Shown piece by piece: positions 1-8,200 of a stretch of DNA of 15,781 bases. Origin of the DNA: JBARCX01 sp049794535 (GTDB taxonomy: Bacteria > Pseudomonadota > Gammaproteobacteria > Xanthomonadales > Rhodanobacteraceae); the NCBI GenBank assembly GCA_049794535.1, contig JBARCX010000273.1:1-15781 (forward strand), written 5' to 3'. The notes beneath the pieces were generated by a model. It saw only the letters and a list, made by a program, of their open reading frames with translations, made no database searches and had not been told where the DNA came from. A program made the position numbers and the translations under genes. Each line of letters opens with the position of its first letter. Position 1 is the stretch's first letter.

Positions 1-999
1 GCCTAGCGCGATCAACCACAACGACGACATCAGGGTGAGCAGTACACCCATCAGCATCAACGCGAACGCCGTCCAAAGTACTTTGCGTCGACCCAGCCGA
101 CCAGCCAGATCACCCATCCATGCTGAACTGAATGTGCCGACCAGGTAGATGCTGAAGATCAGCCCCACCACCGCCTGACTAAGGTTGTACGGCGGCGCCA
201 GCAGGCGATAGCCGAGGTAGTTGTAGACGGTGACAAACGCGCCCAACAACAGAAACCCTTCGACGAATAACCAGGGCAGTCCGCGATCGCGAAACATGCC
301 GGTGAAGCGCCCGAGCAAGGTTCGCCAGCGCAACGGCTGCGCGATGAAGTGACGCGACGGCGGCAGCGCCCACCAGAACACCAACCCCGCCAACACGCCA
401 ATCACACCGACCACGCCCACACCAACGCGCCAACCGAAGAAGTCCGCCAGCACACCTGAAATCAACCGCCCGCCCATGCCGCCCACCGCACTGCCGCTGA
501 TATAGAGCCCCATGCCGAGCCCTATCGACTCGACGTGCATCTCTTCGCTGAGATACGTCATGGCCACGGCGGGCAAGCCGCTCAGGGTCAAGCCGAGCAA
601 AGTCCGCACGATGAGCAACGCAGACCAGCTGGGCATGAACGCGGTGATCAATACCAATACCGCCGATGACAACAGCGACAACACCATGATCGATTTGCGC
701 CCCCAGGCATCGGATAGGCCGCCAGCGAACAGCATGGCGAACGCCAATACACCGGTGGTCAGCGACAGCGATAGCGCACTGGTCGCAGCGCTCACGCCAT
801 AGTGGTGGCTGAATTCCGGCATGAGCGGCTGCACGCAATACAACAGGCCGAAGGTCGCGAAGCCCGCGGCGAACAGGGCAAGATTGGTATGGCGGAATGC
901 CGGCGTACCATGGCGAATGAAATCTTCTGCAAGTTCCAGCGCTTGCTGAAATTCGCTTTCATTCGTTTTGCTGTGGGAGGCTAGCTTCTGATGGCCCAT
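1..999 (-). CDS. MFS transporter, YnfM-like (3' end outside window)
   Basis: Read on the minus strand, an open frame of 333 codons starts with ATG at 999 and runs off the window edge, so the C-terminus is missing (the family is usually about 400 residues). After a hydrophilic N-terminus of about 35 residues come many hydrophobic segments. The MFS motif A (GGLSDAWGRK, residues 93-102) follows the second segment, and a second motif-A-like loop (GDLAGRLGRRK) lies near the truncated end, marking the second half of the 12-helix fold. It should be an inner-membrane proton-driven exporter; the substrate cannot be read from sequence. Overall it resembles the E. coli YnfM group. A LysR gene lies just upstream on the same strand, 114 bases away, and may control it; in E. 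coli ynfM also neighbours a LysR gene (ynfL). The Shine-Dalgarno sequence is weak. Confidence 0.88.
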   Translation of the reverse strand, partial: MGHQKLASHSKTNESEFQQALELAEDFIRHGTPAFRHTNLALFAAGFATFGLLYCVQPLMPEFSHHYGVSAATSALSLSLTTGVLAFAMLFAGGLSDAWGRKSIMVLSLLSSAVLVLITAFMPSWSALLIVRTLLGLTLSGLPAVAMTYLSEEMHVESIGLGMGLYISGSAVGGMGGRLISGVLADFFGWRVGVGVVGVIGVLAGLVFWWALPPSRHFIAQPLRWRTLLGRFTGMFRDRGLPWLFVEGFLLLGAFVTVYNYLGYRLLAPPYNLSQAVVGLIFSIYLVGTFSSAWMGDLAGRLGRRKVLWTAFALMLMGVLLTLMSSLWLIALG

Positions 1000-1073
1000 C
1001 GTCGTTCTCACCGCATTGGCGGTATGTCGATGGGACAAGCATAGAACGTGTCATCAAGACGATCTATAACCCC

Positions 1074-1095
1074 AAACATCACCTTTGAGATGTTT
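1074..1095. promoter_or_regulatory. Inverted repeat upstream of the MFS gene, possible operator
   Basis: AAACATC (1074-1080) and GATGTTT (1089-1095) form a perfect 7-bp dyad with an 8-base spacer. It lies in the 114-base gap between the LysR stop and the MFS start, in a locally AT-rich stretch. No T-run follows on the minus strand (GGGGTTAT instead), which argues against a terminator. A LysR or other regulator operator for the transporter is the likelier reading, but this is inference. Confidence 0.3.
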
Positions 1096-1113
1096 AACGT
1101 ATCGTTACTTGAT

Positions 1114-2007
1114 TCAGCGTAAATCGGCGCATATCTCGCGTAGGCAGCTGCGCAACCAAGCGTGAGCCGAGTCGGCATCAAGCCGCGGATGCCACATTTG
1201 CATCACGGTGATTTCGGGTGTCTCCACCGGCAGCTCGAAACTATGCAGGCCAGCACGTGCCACTACGGTCTGCCGCGCCGGCACGCTAGCTACCAGATCG
1301 CTTTCTGCTACCAGTGCTAACGCAGCAGGAAAACTGGGCACCACAATGGCCACATCGCGTTGCAGTTCAAGCTGCGCAAGTGCCACATCGATAGGGCCGT
1401 GAACATAGCCGCGCCGCGATACGCTCACATGCGAGCACGCGGCATAGCTTTCCGGCGTTATCCCCCCACTCGCCAGCGGATGCTGCGAACGCACGACGCC
1501 AATGAAGTGATCGCTAAACAGCATCTGCACGCGCACTTCGGGGCCACTATCACCCAGTACGCCGATATCCAGATCCACCCTGCCCTCGCGCAATGGCGCT
1601 ACCGCTTTGTCGGCCTTTGGCACAAAACGCAGACAGATGCCCGGTGCCTCCTGCCTTAGACGCGCAAGCCATACGGCGCCAAAAGCCTGTATGAAACCCT
1701 CATTGGCGCGAATCGCAAAAGTCCGTTGCAGATGCGCCAGGTCGAGCGATGCGTCGCCATCGAACACCGCGTTTGCATCATGCAGAATCCGCGCCACCGG
1801 TTCGCGCAGCGCAAGCGCGCGTGGTGAGGGCACCAGCCCGCGACCACCGCGCACCAGTAAAGGATCACCGGTGAGTTCACGTAGACGTGCCAGCGTACGG
1901 CTCATGGCCGAGATGCTCACTTCCATGCGCTGTGCAGCCTTAGCCACGCTGCCTTCGGCCAGCAGTGCGTCCAGGGCGGTCAACAGATTGAGATCACGTG
2001 ATGACAT
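1114..2007 (-). CDS. LysR-family transcriptional regulator
   Basis: A 297-residue protein of normal LysR length. Residues about 5-64 form the winged helix-turn-helix: LNLLTALDALLAEGSVAKAA, then a recognition helix with SISAMSRTLARLRE and the wing GDPLLVRGGRG. The rest is a periplasmic-binding-protein-like effector domain. The RDLNLL start and DPLLVRGGRGLVPSPRA segment place it near the NodD/YbdO-type branch, not the CysB branch. The ATG at 2007 has only a weak ribosome site, but an in-frame stop lies about ten codons upstream with no other start codon between. It is a cytoplasmic DNA-binding protein whose ligand is unknown. The MFS exporter follows on the same strand and is the most likely target. 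Confidence 0.93.
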   Translation of the reverse strand: MSSRDLNLLTALDALLAEGSVAKAAQRMEVSISAMSRTLARLRELTGDPLLVRGGRGLVPSPRALALREPVARILHDANAVFDGDASLDLAHLQRTFAIRANEGFIQAFGAVWLARLRQEAPGICLRFVPKADKAVAPLREGRVDLDIGVLGDSGPEVRVQMLFSDHFIGVVRSQHPLASGGITPESYAACSHVSVSRRGYVHGPIDVALAQLELQRDVAIVVPSFPAALALVAESDLVASVPARQTVVARAGLHSFELPVETPEITVMQMWHPRLDADSAHAWLRSCLREICADLR

Positions 2008-2254
2008 AAGGTCACGAGGATGACAGGTAGAGGCTTAGCGCGGCATGCAACGTCATATTGCACGCCACGCGCTTTCTCCGTGTGAAGATCCGCCGCTGGA
2101 TGATTGATGCATCCCACAATCTTCTCGATGCATTGGCCAGCTGCTGGCAGCCTTACGGGCGTCTATCAGCGCGGCATCCACGATGAGCAGCGTCTTAGCC
2201 ATCGTAGATCCCGCTTCATTGTCCGTTCGGCAATCGCCGATTCGTTGTAACCGC
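2008..2254. other. Intergenic region without a convincing gene
   Basis: These 247 bases separate the secreted hydrolase-like gene (ending at 2255) from the LysR start, both on the minus strand, so the region should hold the LysR promoter and the end of the hydrolase transcript. A small hairpin (TCGGC-AATC-GCCGA, 2227-2240) lies 14 bases past the hydrolase stop but has no T-run. A second perfect repeat, GCCAGC-T-GCTGGC, lies at 2136-2148. GATGCAT occurs twice (2106-2112 and 2127-2133). A 49-codon minus-strand frame (2053-2202) has no recognisable homology. Confidence 0.5.
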
Positions 2255-5254
2255 TCACTCCACGATCAACAACCATCCCTTACCCGGTTCCACCGGAATG
2301 GCATCGTCAGGCTTGAACTCTGCCGCCGGCTGGAAACCTTCCACCGCGGGAGCTACCAACTTCGCCGTACCGGGCTTGATGCCAAGCGCCTTCCAGTCGA
2401 TATGCAGCTTGACGTCGGTTTTGTCCGATGCCCATGAAGCCAGTGCGATCAGCGTTTTTCCTTTACGCACATAGCTGGTGGCGAGTACATCGTCGCGACC
2501 GGTTTTCACCGGTGTGTCGTGCACCCACCAGCCGACCATGTCAGCCTGTTCAATGCCGAACGCATCCCACAGCTTCCACAGTTGGCGCGGATCACCACCG
2601 GTCCACGGCAGGCGGTTGGTCATGCCGAACACCATGCCACGCCATGGGTTGCCGCCGCCTTGCAGCATCTCGCCCATCAAGCCGTAGGGAATGCCCGAGA
2701 TTTCGGTGAGCCAGTAGCTGGGCGAAGTATGTTGGTAGTCGAACTCTTCACCGAACCACAACCGGTCGATGTAGGGGAACAGCTCCATGTAGAGCAATGC
2801 ACTATTGATGTAGCCATCGCGTGGGTTGTATTGGCTGGCCGAATGCAGATCGATCAATGGATGCGGTCGACGCGCTTCCAGCACTTTGCGTACGCGCATC
2901 ATGGTGGTGCGATCGTAGGCGACATCGTCGAGGTATAGACCGTCGATGCCGACGTTGCGCGCCAGCCAGTCCAGCCCTTCGATGTAGTAGTTGTGCCAGC
3001 GGCTTTGGCCCGCATCGATCACCGCTGCGTCACGGTTCTCCGGCACATGCCAGGCGGCGATATAGTCGCCATCCAGATGTTCCTGCAACCAGGAGAATCC
3101 ACCGCCCTTGCCCGCACTGATGATTTCGTGCCCCAGGCTTTCGAGCATGGGCAGCTCGGGCGCACGATCGGACAGCTCGCGGATGGTGTCGTAAATCTTT
3201 ACCTCCATACCACGCGCATGCGCTGCATCGAGATAGGCCTTCATCTTGGTCGGCTCGAGGAACGGGTAGTTGATCCACGGGTTGATCGGCGTGGCGTGGT
3301 GGATGTTGACCACGTTCGCGCCCTCTGCCTTGATCTCGTCCAGATCACCGTAGTGATGGAAATAGCGCTCGGCAAACTGCTCGGCTGGCTTGATCGTCTT
3401 GAACGGAGTGACACGCATCACGATGTCGTAATGCAACGTCTGCCCGGCAACCATCTCACGCGGACCACTGAACGCATTGACCAGATAGCGCGCACCGTCA
3501 CGCTTGAACGTGACGCCACCCTGCCCGCTGTTATCCCACGAGGTGGGCATGATCAGTGGCTGATCATGATAGAAGTTGGTATTGAGCGGGCGGCGGTAAT
3601 GTTCATCGCGAAGATGGAATTCCAGGCCGGCGTTGACCGCACCAATCCATGCGCCGTCCTGATTGTTCTGCACGTTCCACTTCCAGCTGAAATCCGCCGG
3701 CGCATGATCGCCGGCTCGGCCAAAGCCGAGCTGGTATTGCGCCACGTCGTCGCGCAGTGGAATCTCCAGCCGGATGTCATTGAGCGACACGGGCTTGGAT
3801 GCCGTAAGCGCCACCGAATAGGTCAACGTGCCGTCCGCTTCCAGGCTGGCGTTTACCTTGCCCTGCAGTGAACCGGCGTGAGCGGCGACTTGCCAATGCA
3901 CTTTGTCTGGCCCATCGATCTGTACGTTCGGTGCTCCTTGCGCCGTTAATGCGTGCGCACCGCTGGCGTCTTGCACTACCAGTTGCATGGGCGCCGTGAG
4001 CAACGCCTTTGGCGTTTTTGCAAAACCGGTCATGCGTTCGTCGAAGCGACTATCGATCTGCGCTGGTAAGCCGCTTGGTGCCAGTTGTATCTCGCGACCA
4101 AGAATCCCCAGCGTCGCACCGTGCACCGTCACCGCGGTGAAAGGCTTCACCAGCGTGTTGTCCTGCGCCAGCGTCGAGTTCAACCAACGCAAACGTGTGA
4201 GCTTGAACGGATCGTTATCGCCATGCGCCACCGCCTCATCCGCACTCACGGTGATGGCCAAGGGCACCTGCTGCGGAGATATGCCATCCGCGCTGATCGT
4301 CACCATGCCGTGGTACACGCCAGGCTTCGCTACAGTGGGAATATCCAGCCCCATCCACAACGGTTGCACATGCCCTTGAGCCACATCGACACGCGCAGTG
4401 AACGGTTGCCCCGTGTAGCCGATGCCGCCAAGGTTGAAGCACGTAAGCGCCGACGCAGGAATCGTGGCGCCATCCGGCCCTTGCAGATCATCAAAACTCA
4501 CATGCACGTTGCTCACCGCATGGTGCGCAGCCCACACACCGACCTGGAAGCTCAGGTATTCGCCACGTAATGCTTGATCGGTTAGCGTGCCGCCGGCGCC
4601 GCGCTGGGCCCAACGCTCGGGAATCTGCTGAAACATCCGGATCGGATGCTCACGTGTCTCAGGGAATAGCAGCCATGGCGCACCTGCATTCGCTGCGAGT
4701 AGTGCTTGTAGCGCTTGCGGCGTTGCCGTGCGCTCCATATCGGTATACGCGTCGAAATCATCCACCGCCTCGTAGCCGAGCACGCGTGCTTGTGGCAGCT
4801 TCGCCTCATGTTTCGCATCCGCAACGCCACTGTGCTGCAGCCAATGTGCATCAGTGGTGTTCTTGGGCGCGAGATAGGTCACCGTCGGGTAATTCGGATG
4901 CCCACTGGTGACGTAGGGCATGTAGTAGATCGCGTAAGTGCCGGCTTGCTTTGCTTCGAACGCCAACTCTCCATCAGGTTGCTCAATGCGTACACGCGCT
5001 ACGTTGCTCACTATCTGCCCATCTGGCCCCACCACAATCGTCGCGACTTGATCGGGATGCATATCGCGTCGATGCCAGGGGATGGTTACCCGCACAGCCT
5101 CAGCTGGCTTATCTACCTGCACGGTATAACGATGGTTACCTAAGGTATCCGCATTCCAACGAAGCGGTACCGGATCGGTTTGCGCCATGACGGTTGCAAC
5201 ACAGCTCAGCGTGGCGAGTGCCAACGCGCACGGAACAAACTTCATACCCATCAT
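2255..5254 (-). CDS. Large secreted glycoside-hydrolase-like protein (GH123_N/DUF6067-like)
   Basis: A 999-residue exported protein. A signal peptide is clear: MKFVPCALALATL core and likely cleavage after VMA, before QTD (about residue 25). Residues about 30-600 look like beta-sandwich domains. From about 630 a TIM-barrel-like region is recognisable: NVVNIHH (His652-653), KIYDTIREL (Asp689), GLYLDDVAYDR (Asp776-Asp777 at a strand end), IDLHSASQYN and LWFGEEFDY (Glu836-Glu837). A short beta domain follows to the C-terminus. The Asp and Glu pairs are candidate catalytic acids. I place it by recall near the proteins annotated DUF6067/GH123 N-terminal domain; activity and sugar are unknown. It probably acts in the periplasm or outside the cell on a glycan. 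Three starts are possible (Met1, 2 and 4). AGGGA sits only 2 bases before Met1, so Met2 (5251) has better spacing. No sugar transporter or other glycosidase lies beside it. Confidence 0.85.
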   Translation of the reverse strand: MMGMKFVPCALALATLSCVATVMAQTDPVPLRWNADTLGNHRYTVQVDKPAEAVRVTIPWHRRDMHPDQVATIVVGPDGQIVSNVARVRIEQPDGELAFEAKQAGTYAIYYMPYVTSGHPNYPTVTYLAPKNTTDAHWLQHSGVADAKHEAKLPQARVLGYEAVDDFDAYTDMERTATPQALQALLAANAGAPWLLFPETREHPIRMFQQIPERWAQRGAGGTLTDQALRGEYLSFQVGVWAAHHAVSNVHVSFDDLQGPDGATIPASALTCFNLGGIGYTGQPFTARVDVAQGHVQPLWMGLDIPTVAKPGVYHGMVTISADGISPQQVPLAITVSADEAVAHGDNDPFKLTRLRWLNSTLAQDNTLVKPFTAVTVHGATLGILGREIQLAPSGLPAQIDSRFDERMTGFAKTPKALLTAPMQLVVQDASGAHALTAQGAPNVQIDGPDKVHWQVAAHAGSLQGKVNASLEADGTLTYSVALTASKPVSLNDIRLEIPLRDDVAQYQLGFGRAGDHAPADFSWKWNVQNNQDGAWIGAVNAGLEFHLRDEHYRRPLNTNFYHDQPLIMPTSWDNSGQGGVTFKRDGARYLVNAFSGPREMVAGQTLHYDIVMRVTPFKTIKPAEQFAERYFHHYGDLDEIKAEGANVVNIHHATPINPWINYPFLEPTKMKAYLDAAHARGMEVKIYDTIRELSDRAPELPMLESLGHEIISAGKGGGFSWLQEHLDGDYIAAWHVPENRDAAVIDAGQSRWHNYYIEGLDWLARNVGIDGLYLDDVAYDRTTMMRVRKVLEARRPHPLIDLHSASQYNPRDGYINSALLYMELFPYIDRLWFGEEFDYQHTSPSYWLTEISGIPYGLMGEMLQGGGNPWRGMVFGMTNRLPWTGGDPRQLWKLWDAFGIEQADMVGWWVHDTPVKTGRDDVLATSYVRKGKTLIALASWASDKTDVKLHIDWKALGIKPGTAKLVAPAVEGFQPAAEFKPDDAIPVEPGKGWLLIVE

Positions 5255-5340
5255 CTTCCCTATTCAACGTACGTATCGTCTGTCCTGTGTAACCCGCGCA
5301 GACAGCACGATCAACCGCGAGAAGTCATGGATGGATGTAG

Positions 5341-5387
5341 ATTGCGGCCTGTTTCGCAATGACAACGATGGCAACGATGGCAATGAC
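5341..5387. repeat. Inverted repeat plus 9-bp tandem repeat, possibly a degenerate interspersed repeat
   Basis: ATTGCG (5341-5346) and CGCAAT (5355-5360) form a perfect dyad with an 8-base spacer. It is followed at once by two tandem copies of AACGATGGC (5364-5381). On the minus strand it contains GTCATTGCG and CGCAATCT, which recall the short interspersed repeats with CATTGCGA ends seen in many bacterial genomes. It lies in the 150-base gap between the GNAT stop and the hydrolase-like start. Family assignment is inference. Confidence 0.3.
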
Positions 5388-5404
5388 TGACATTCACTGC
5401 ACGA

Positions 5405-5929
5405 CTAGATCGCTACGGGCGTTTCTAGTGTGTACCGATTGAGCGGCTGACCCGTCTCATCGTCATCAACGACTTCAATAAAGCGACCGCCGCACTTTTC
5501 TATCACCCGTCGGGAAGGAATATTCGAAGCCAGGCAGGTGACGATCACTCGCTCCAGGCCAAGTCGCCGCGCCTCGATCAACGCCAAACCCAGGAGGGCT
5601 GATCCATAGCCTTTGCGACGATGTGCAGGGGCTATGTCATAACCGATATGCCCGCCGTCCCTCTCCGCCGATGGCGTGAGCTGTGGACGAATCCTGACGA
5701 CGCCGATCAATTGTTCGTTATCGATCAGCCAGTACGTCGCATAGGGCACTCGTCCCTCGGGTATGCCTATCCCGCGAACAGCGTCTCTTAGCGATGCCAC
5801 GTAGTCGGAAAAGGCGGTTTTTCCGTCCAGGTATTTGGAGACACGCTCGGTATCGCCAACGTGTAGATAATCATCGACAAAGCGCGCGAATGGCTCGGCA
5901 AATTCGAGTTCGGGTGTCGTCAGGAACAT
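5405..5929 (-). CDS. GNAT-family N-acetyltransferase
   Basis: A 174-residue GNAT protein that would transfer an acetyl group from acetyl-CoA to an amine; the acceptor is unknown. The cofactor-binding motif A is plain: IGYDIAPAHRRKGYGSALL, with the R-x-x-G-x-G/A pyrophosphate loop (RRKGYG). It is followed by LIEARRLGLERVIVTC and NIPSRRVIEKCGGRF, the usual motif B with conserved Asn and the C-terminal strand. The N-terminus MFLTTPELEFAEPFARFVDDY resembles the (M)xLxxPxLEL opening of a common bacterial GNAT group. The frame stays open upstream to 6049, but that would overlap the kinase gene by 92 bases, so I chose ATG 5929. A GTG at 5941 has a better-spaced GAGG and is an alternative. It starts 28 bases after the kinase stop, so it probably belongs to the same transcript as the two-component genes. 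Confidence 0.88.
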   Translation of the reverse strand: MFLTTPELEFAEPFARFVDDYLHVGDTERVSKYLDGKTAFSDYVASLRDAVRGIGIPEGRVPYATYWLIDNEQLIGVVRIRPQLTPSAERDGGHIGYDIAPAHRRKGYGSALLGLALIEARRLGLERVIVTCLASNIPSRRVIEKCGGRFIEVVDDDETGQPLNRYTLETPVAI

Positions 5930-5957
5930 CGCCTTTCTCACGCGCACCTCGCCCTCA

Positions 5958-7328
5958 TCACGCGATGACGATCGGCTCGGCCAGCGGTAGTTGCAACCGT
6001 ACTTCAAGGCCACCACCCGCGGCATTTTGTGCCTGAATGTCGCCGCCATGGACCTGCATCACACGTTTGACGATAGCCAAGCCCAGACCATGGCCATCAG
6101 CGCGTACAGCATTGCTGCCGCGAAAGAACGGTCGGAACAACGACGTGAGCTCAGCCTCGGGCACACCAGGGCCGTGGTCGCGAATGATGAGCTCAGCGGT
6201 ATCTTGTGTGGCGCGCACCGACAGTTCGATGTTGCCTCCTTCGGGGCTGAACTTGATGGCATTGGCGATCAAATTGTCTACGGCACGTTCCAGCAGCATG
6301 GAGCTGCCGAGCACTGCGACCGGATCTTTGTACGTCAATTGCAAGCGGACATGGCGCGCATCAGCCTCCAGTTCCGACTGCTCCATGCATTCGCGCACAA
6401 GGTCCACAAACTCGAGGTGTTCGCGGCTCATGCCGGGGAGACCGCCTTCCAGACGCGACAAGGCGAGCATTTCGCCTGTGATGCGATCAAGCCGGGAAAT
6501 CTCCTGCTCAGCTTGGCGGAAATACCCTTCGGCCTCGGCCTTCGTGGTGCTGCGTTGGGCAAGGTCGAGAATCAAGTGCAACCGCGCCAACGGTGAACGC
6601 AATTCGTGCGATAGATCCTGCAATACACCGCGATCGTGCGCTACCAGCGCTTCGATACGTTCGGCCATGGCATCGAAATCGAAGGCGAGTTGAGCGAGTT
6701 CGTTGTGCGCCATGCCGCCTTGCCGACCCACGCGCGTAGAAAACTCACCTGCCGCCATGCGGCGGGTTGCATCGCGTAGGGCTTCAACCGGCTTGGCCAC
6801 GCTACGGGCCAGCCACCAACCCACTAGCCCGATAAACAGCAGCGACAGTGAGAACTGAATCGCCAGGAAAATCTTTTCCCGCGACTGCGGCCGCATGCGT
6901 GTATGCGAACGGCTCATGGCTACCAATTGGCGAACGTGTCCGTCATTACCGTTGATCTGCTGTACGGCGACGTAGAAGCCTTGCCACGGCTGCATGACGA
7001 TGTCTCGATCCGCTTCGAGCCAGGTCGGCAAAAGGCGTTGAACAGGTGGCGGCAGACGAATCGGCGTCAGGGGCTCTCCGTTTTCGAACAACGTGGCATC
7101 AATGCCTTCATGTCGTTGTTGCGCTGACCAATCAGCGAGCGCCGCTGCACCACCACCGTCGTAAGCTTGCTCTGCACTTTGCGCTAACGCACTCCAGTTT
7201 ATTTCCACCGCGGTGGTGTACTCGATGAAACGTCGCGTGAGGAAACCGCCGACGAATAGCACGAGCAGATTGGCCACGCAGAACCAGACCAACAGGCGCC
7301 AGTAAAGCGAGCTTTTGAACGGACTCAT
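5958..7328 (-). CDS. cpxA: CpxA-type membrane sensor histidine kinase
   Basis: A 456-residue inner-membrane kinase. TM1 is at about 9-31, a periplasmic sensor of about 120 residues follows, and TM2 is at about 154-174. Next come HAMP (175-226), the H-box DLSHELRSPLARL with phospho-acceptor His241, and the ATPase domain: N-box with Asn352 and Asn356 (DNLIANAIKFSPEGG), DHGPG (384-388) and HGLGLA (413-418). All catalytic motifs are present. It should sense envelope state and phosphorylate the regulator encoded just upstream; their ends overlap in ATGA, implying coupled translation. The layout, the adjacent regulator and the divergent CpxP-like gene support a CpxA role. The periplasmic domain is not clearly conserved with E. 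coli CpxA, so the exact signal is uncertain. Confidence 0.9.
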   Translation of the reverse strand: MSPFKSSLYWRLLVWFCVANLLVLFVGGFLTRRFIEYTTAVEINWSALAQSAEQAYDGGGAAALADWSAQQRHEGIDATLFENGEPLTPIRLPPPVQRLLPTWLEADRDIVMQPWQGFYVAVQQINGNDGHVRQLVAMSRSHTRMRPQSREKIFLAIQFSLSLLFIGLVGWWLARSVAKPVEALRDATRRMAAGEFSTRVGRQGGMAHNELAQLAFDFDAMAERIEALVAHDRGVLQDLSHELRSPLARLHLILDLAQRSTTKAEAEGYFRQAEQEISRLDRITGEMLALSRLEGGLPGMSREHLEFVDLVRECMEQSELEADARHVRLQLTYKDPVAVLGSSMLLERAVDNLIANAIKFSPEGGNIELSVRATQDTAELIIRDHGPGVPEAELTSLFRPFFRGSNAVRADGHGLGLAIVKRVMQVHGGDIQAQNAAGGGLEVRLQLPLAEPIVIA

Positions 7329-8023
7329 GCTGCGCCTGCTACCAAGATATAACCCGCACCACGTACCGACTCGATGCGCGGCGATTGCGCCGAAGCTTCC
7401 GAAAGTTTGTGACGCAGGCGGCTCACATGCACATCGATGCTGCGATCGAAGCGCTCCAATTCACGTCCCAGCGACATGCGCGTCAGCACGGCCTTATCGA
7501 CCAACTCACCGGCACGCTGCGCCAATGCCAGTAGCAACATGAACTCGGCACCAGTCAACGTTAGCTCCTGCTCCTCGACATAGGCGCGACGCTCACCCGG
7601 CTGCAGACGCAAGATGCCTACCTGAAGCGTCCCGGTAGCCACCGGTGCGTTACGCCGCAACTGCGCACGCACGCGTGCCAACAGCTCGCGTGGCAGGCAG
7701 GGTTTGGCCAGATAGTCATCCGCGCCCAATTCCAGCCCGATCACTCGGTCCACCGGCTCGCCACGCGCGGAAAGCATGATCACTGGCAGCCGATATTGCA
7801 GGCGCAGTTCGCGCAGCGTTTCCAGCCCATCGCGCCCCGGCATCATCACGTCGAGTATCAATAGGTCGGGCCGCTGCGACTGGTTATGCAGCTGCGCTAG
7901 TGCCGCATCGCTGTCATGCGCGACATCCACAGCAAATCCCTCACGCTGCAGGTATTCGGCCAGCAGGCTGCAGAGTGCTCGGTCGTCGTCAACTATCAGA
8001 ATTCTGGGCATGTTTTGGATCAT
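7325..8023 (-). CDS. cpxR: CpxR-type OmpR/PhoB-family response regulator
   Basis: A 232-residue two-domain regulator. The receiver (about 6-115) has the acidic pair Asp12-Asp13, phospho-acceptor Asp58 (LLILDVMMPGRDG), Ser85 and Lys107 (the usual KP dipeptide). The winged-helix DNA-binding domain (about 130-228) carries RFDRSIDVHVSRLRHKL, close to the recognition helix of E. coli CpxR (RFDRAIDMHISNLRRKL, from memory). Phosphorylated by the kinase encoded next, it should bind GTAAA-N5-GTAAA. Exactly such a box lies 82 bases upstream of its own start. Met1 follows GAGAA closely; Met5 (MPRILIVDDD) is an alternative start. It is the first gene of the regulator-kinase-acetyltransferase unit and is probably autoregulated. 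Confidence 0.92.
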   Translation of the reverse strand: MIQNMPRILIVDDDRALCSLLAEYLQREGFAVDVAHDSDAALAQLHNQSQRPDLLILDVMMPGRDGLETLRELRLQYRLPVIMLSARGEPVDRVIGLELGADDYLAKPCLPRELLARVRAQLRRNAPVATGTLQVGILRLQPGERRAYVEEQELTLTGAEFMLLLALAQRAGELVDKAVLTRMSLGRELERFDRSIDVHVSRLRHKLSEASAQSPRIESVRGAGYILVAGAA

Positions 8024-8071
8024 TTCTCGGCGAGGCCATCACGATGAAGTGTGTGCTGGCATGGGTCCGCA

Positions 8072-8100
8072 TTCATACCGCGCCACGATACGAACTCCAC
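8072..8100 (-). promoter_or_regulatory. Candidate promoter of the cpxRA-like operon
   Basis: On the minus strand GTGGAG (8095-8100, poor -35) and TATGAA (8072-8077, fair -10) are 17 bases apart, just downstream of the CpxR-type box. Transcription would begin near 8065, leaving about 40 untranslated bases. A weak -35 next to an activator site fits an activator-dependent promoter. This is prediction only. Confidence 0.35.
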
Positions 8101-8104
8101 GGCC

Positions 8105-8119
8105 TTTACGCATCTTTAC
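8105..8119 (-). promoter_or_regulatory. CpxR-type binding box
   Basis: TTTAC-GCATC-TTTAC, which reads GTAAA-GATGC-GTAAA on the minus strand, matches the established CpxR direct-repeat consensus GTAAA-N(4-8)-GTAAA exactly. It lies between the divergent cpxR-like and cpxP-like genes and could serve both directions, as in E. coli. The next gene's regulator has a CpxR-like recognition helix, so the match is unlikely to be chance. Confidence 0.7.
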
Positions 8120-8200
8120 CGTTCAGCAAAGAACATACACGCAGGGTTGTCGTCAAATGCTCGTAACAGATTTTCCCACCCCACGACAAAGGCAATACCT

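Noticed and set aside
179..838. 219-codon minus-strand frame inside the MFS gene
   Set aside because: Arg/Ala/His-rich translation typical of an out-of-frame reading; the correct frame shows MFS motif A and membrane helices.
2053..2202. 49-codon minus-strand frame (MAKTLLIVDAALIDARK start)
   Set aside because: The opening looks vaguely like a receiver domain, but the rest is low in complexity and unlike any family; the ribosome site is weak. Not supported as a gene.
2993..3871. 292-codon plus-strand frame opposite the hydrolase-like gene
   Set aside because: It is antisense to a clearly coding frame with signal peptide and domain motifs; composition is that of a shadow frame.
5930..6049. 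N-terminal extension of the GNAT protein
   Set aside because: It would overlap the kinase gene by 92 bases and adds residues unlike the family; the 5929 start (or GTG 5941) fits better.
8051..8200. 50-residue N-terminal extension of the CpxP-like protein
   Set aside because: It would bury the signal peptide and run through the CpxR-type box; the start at 8201 has its own ribosome site.
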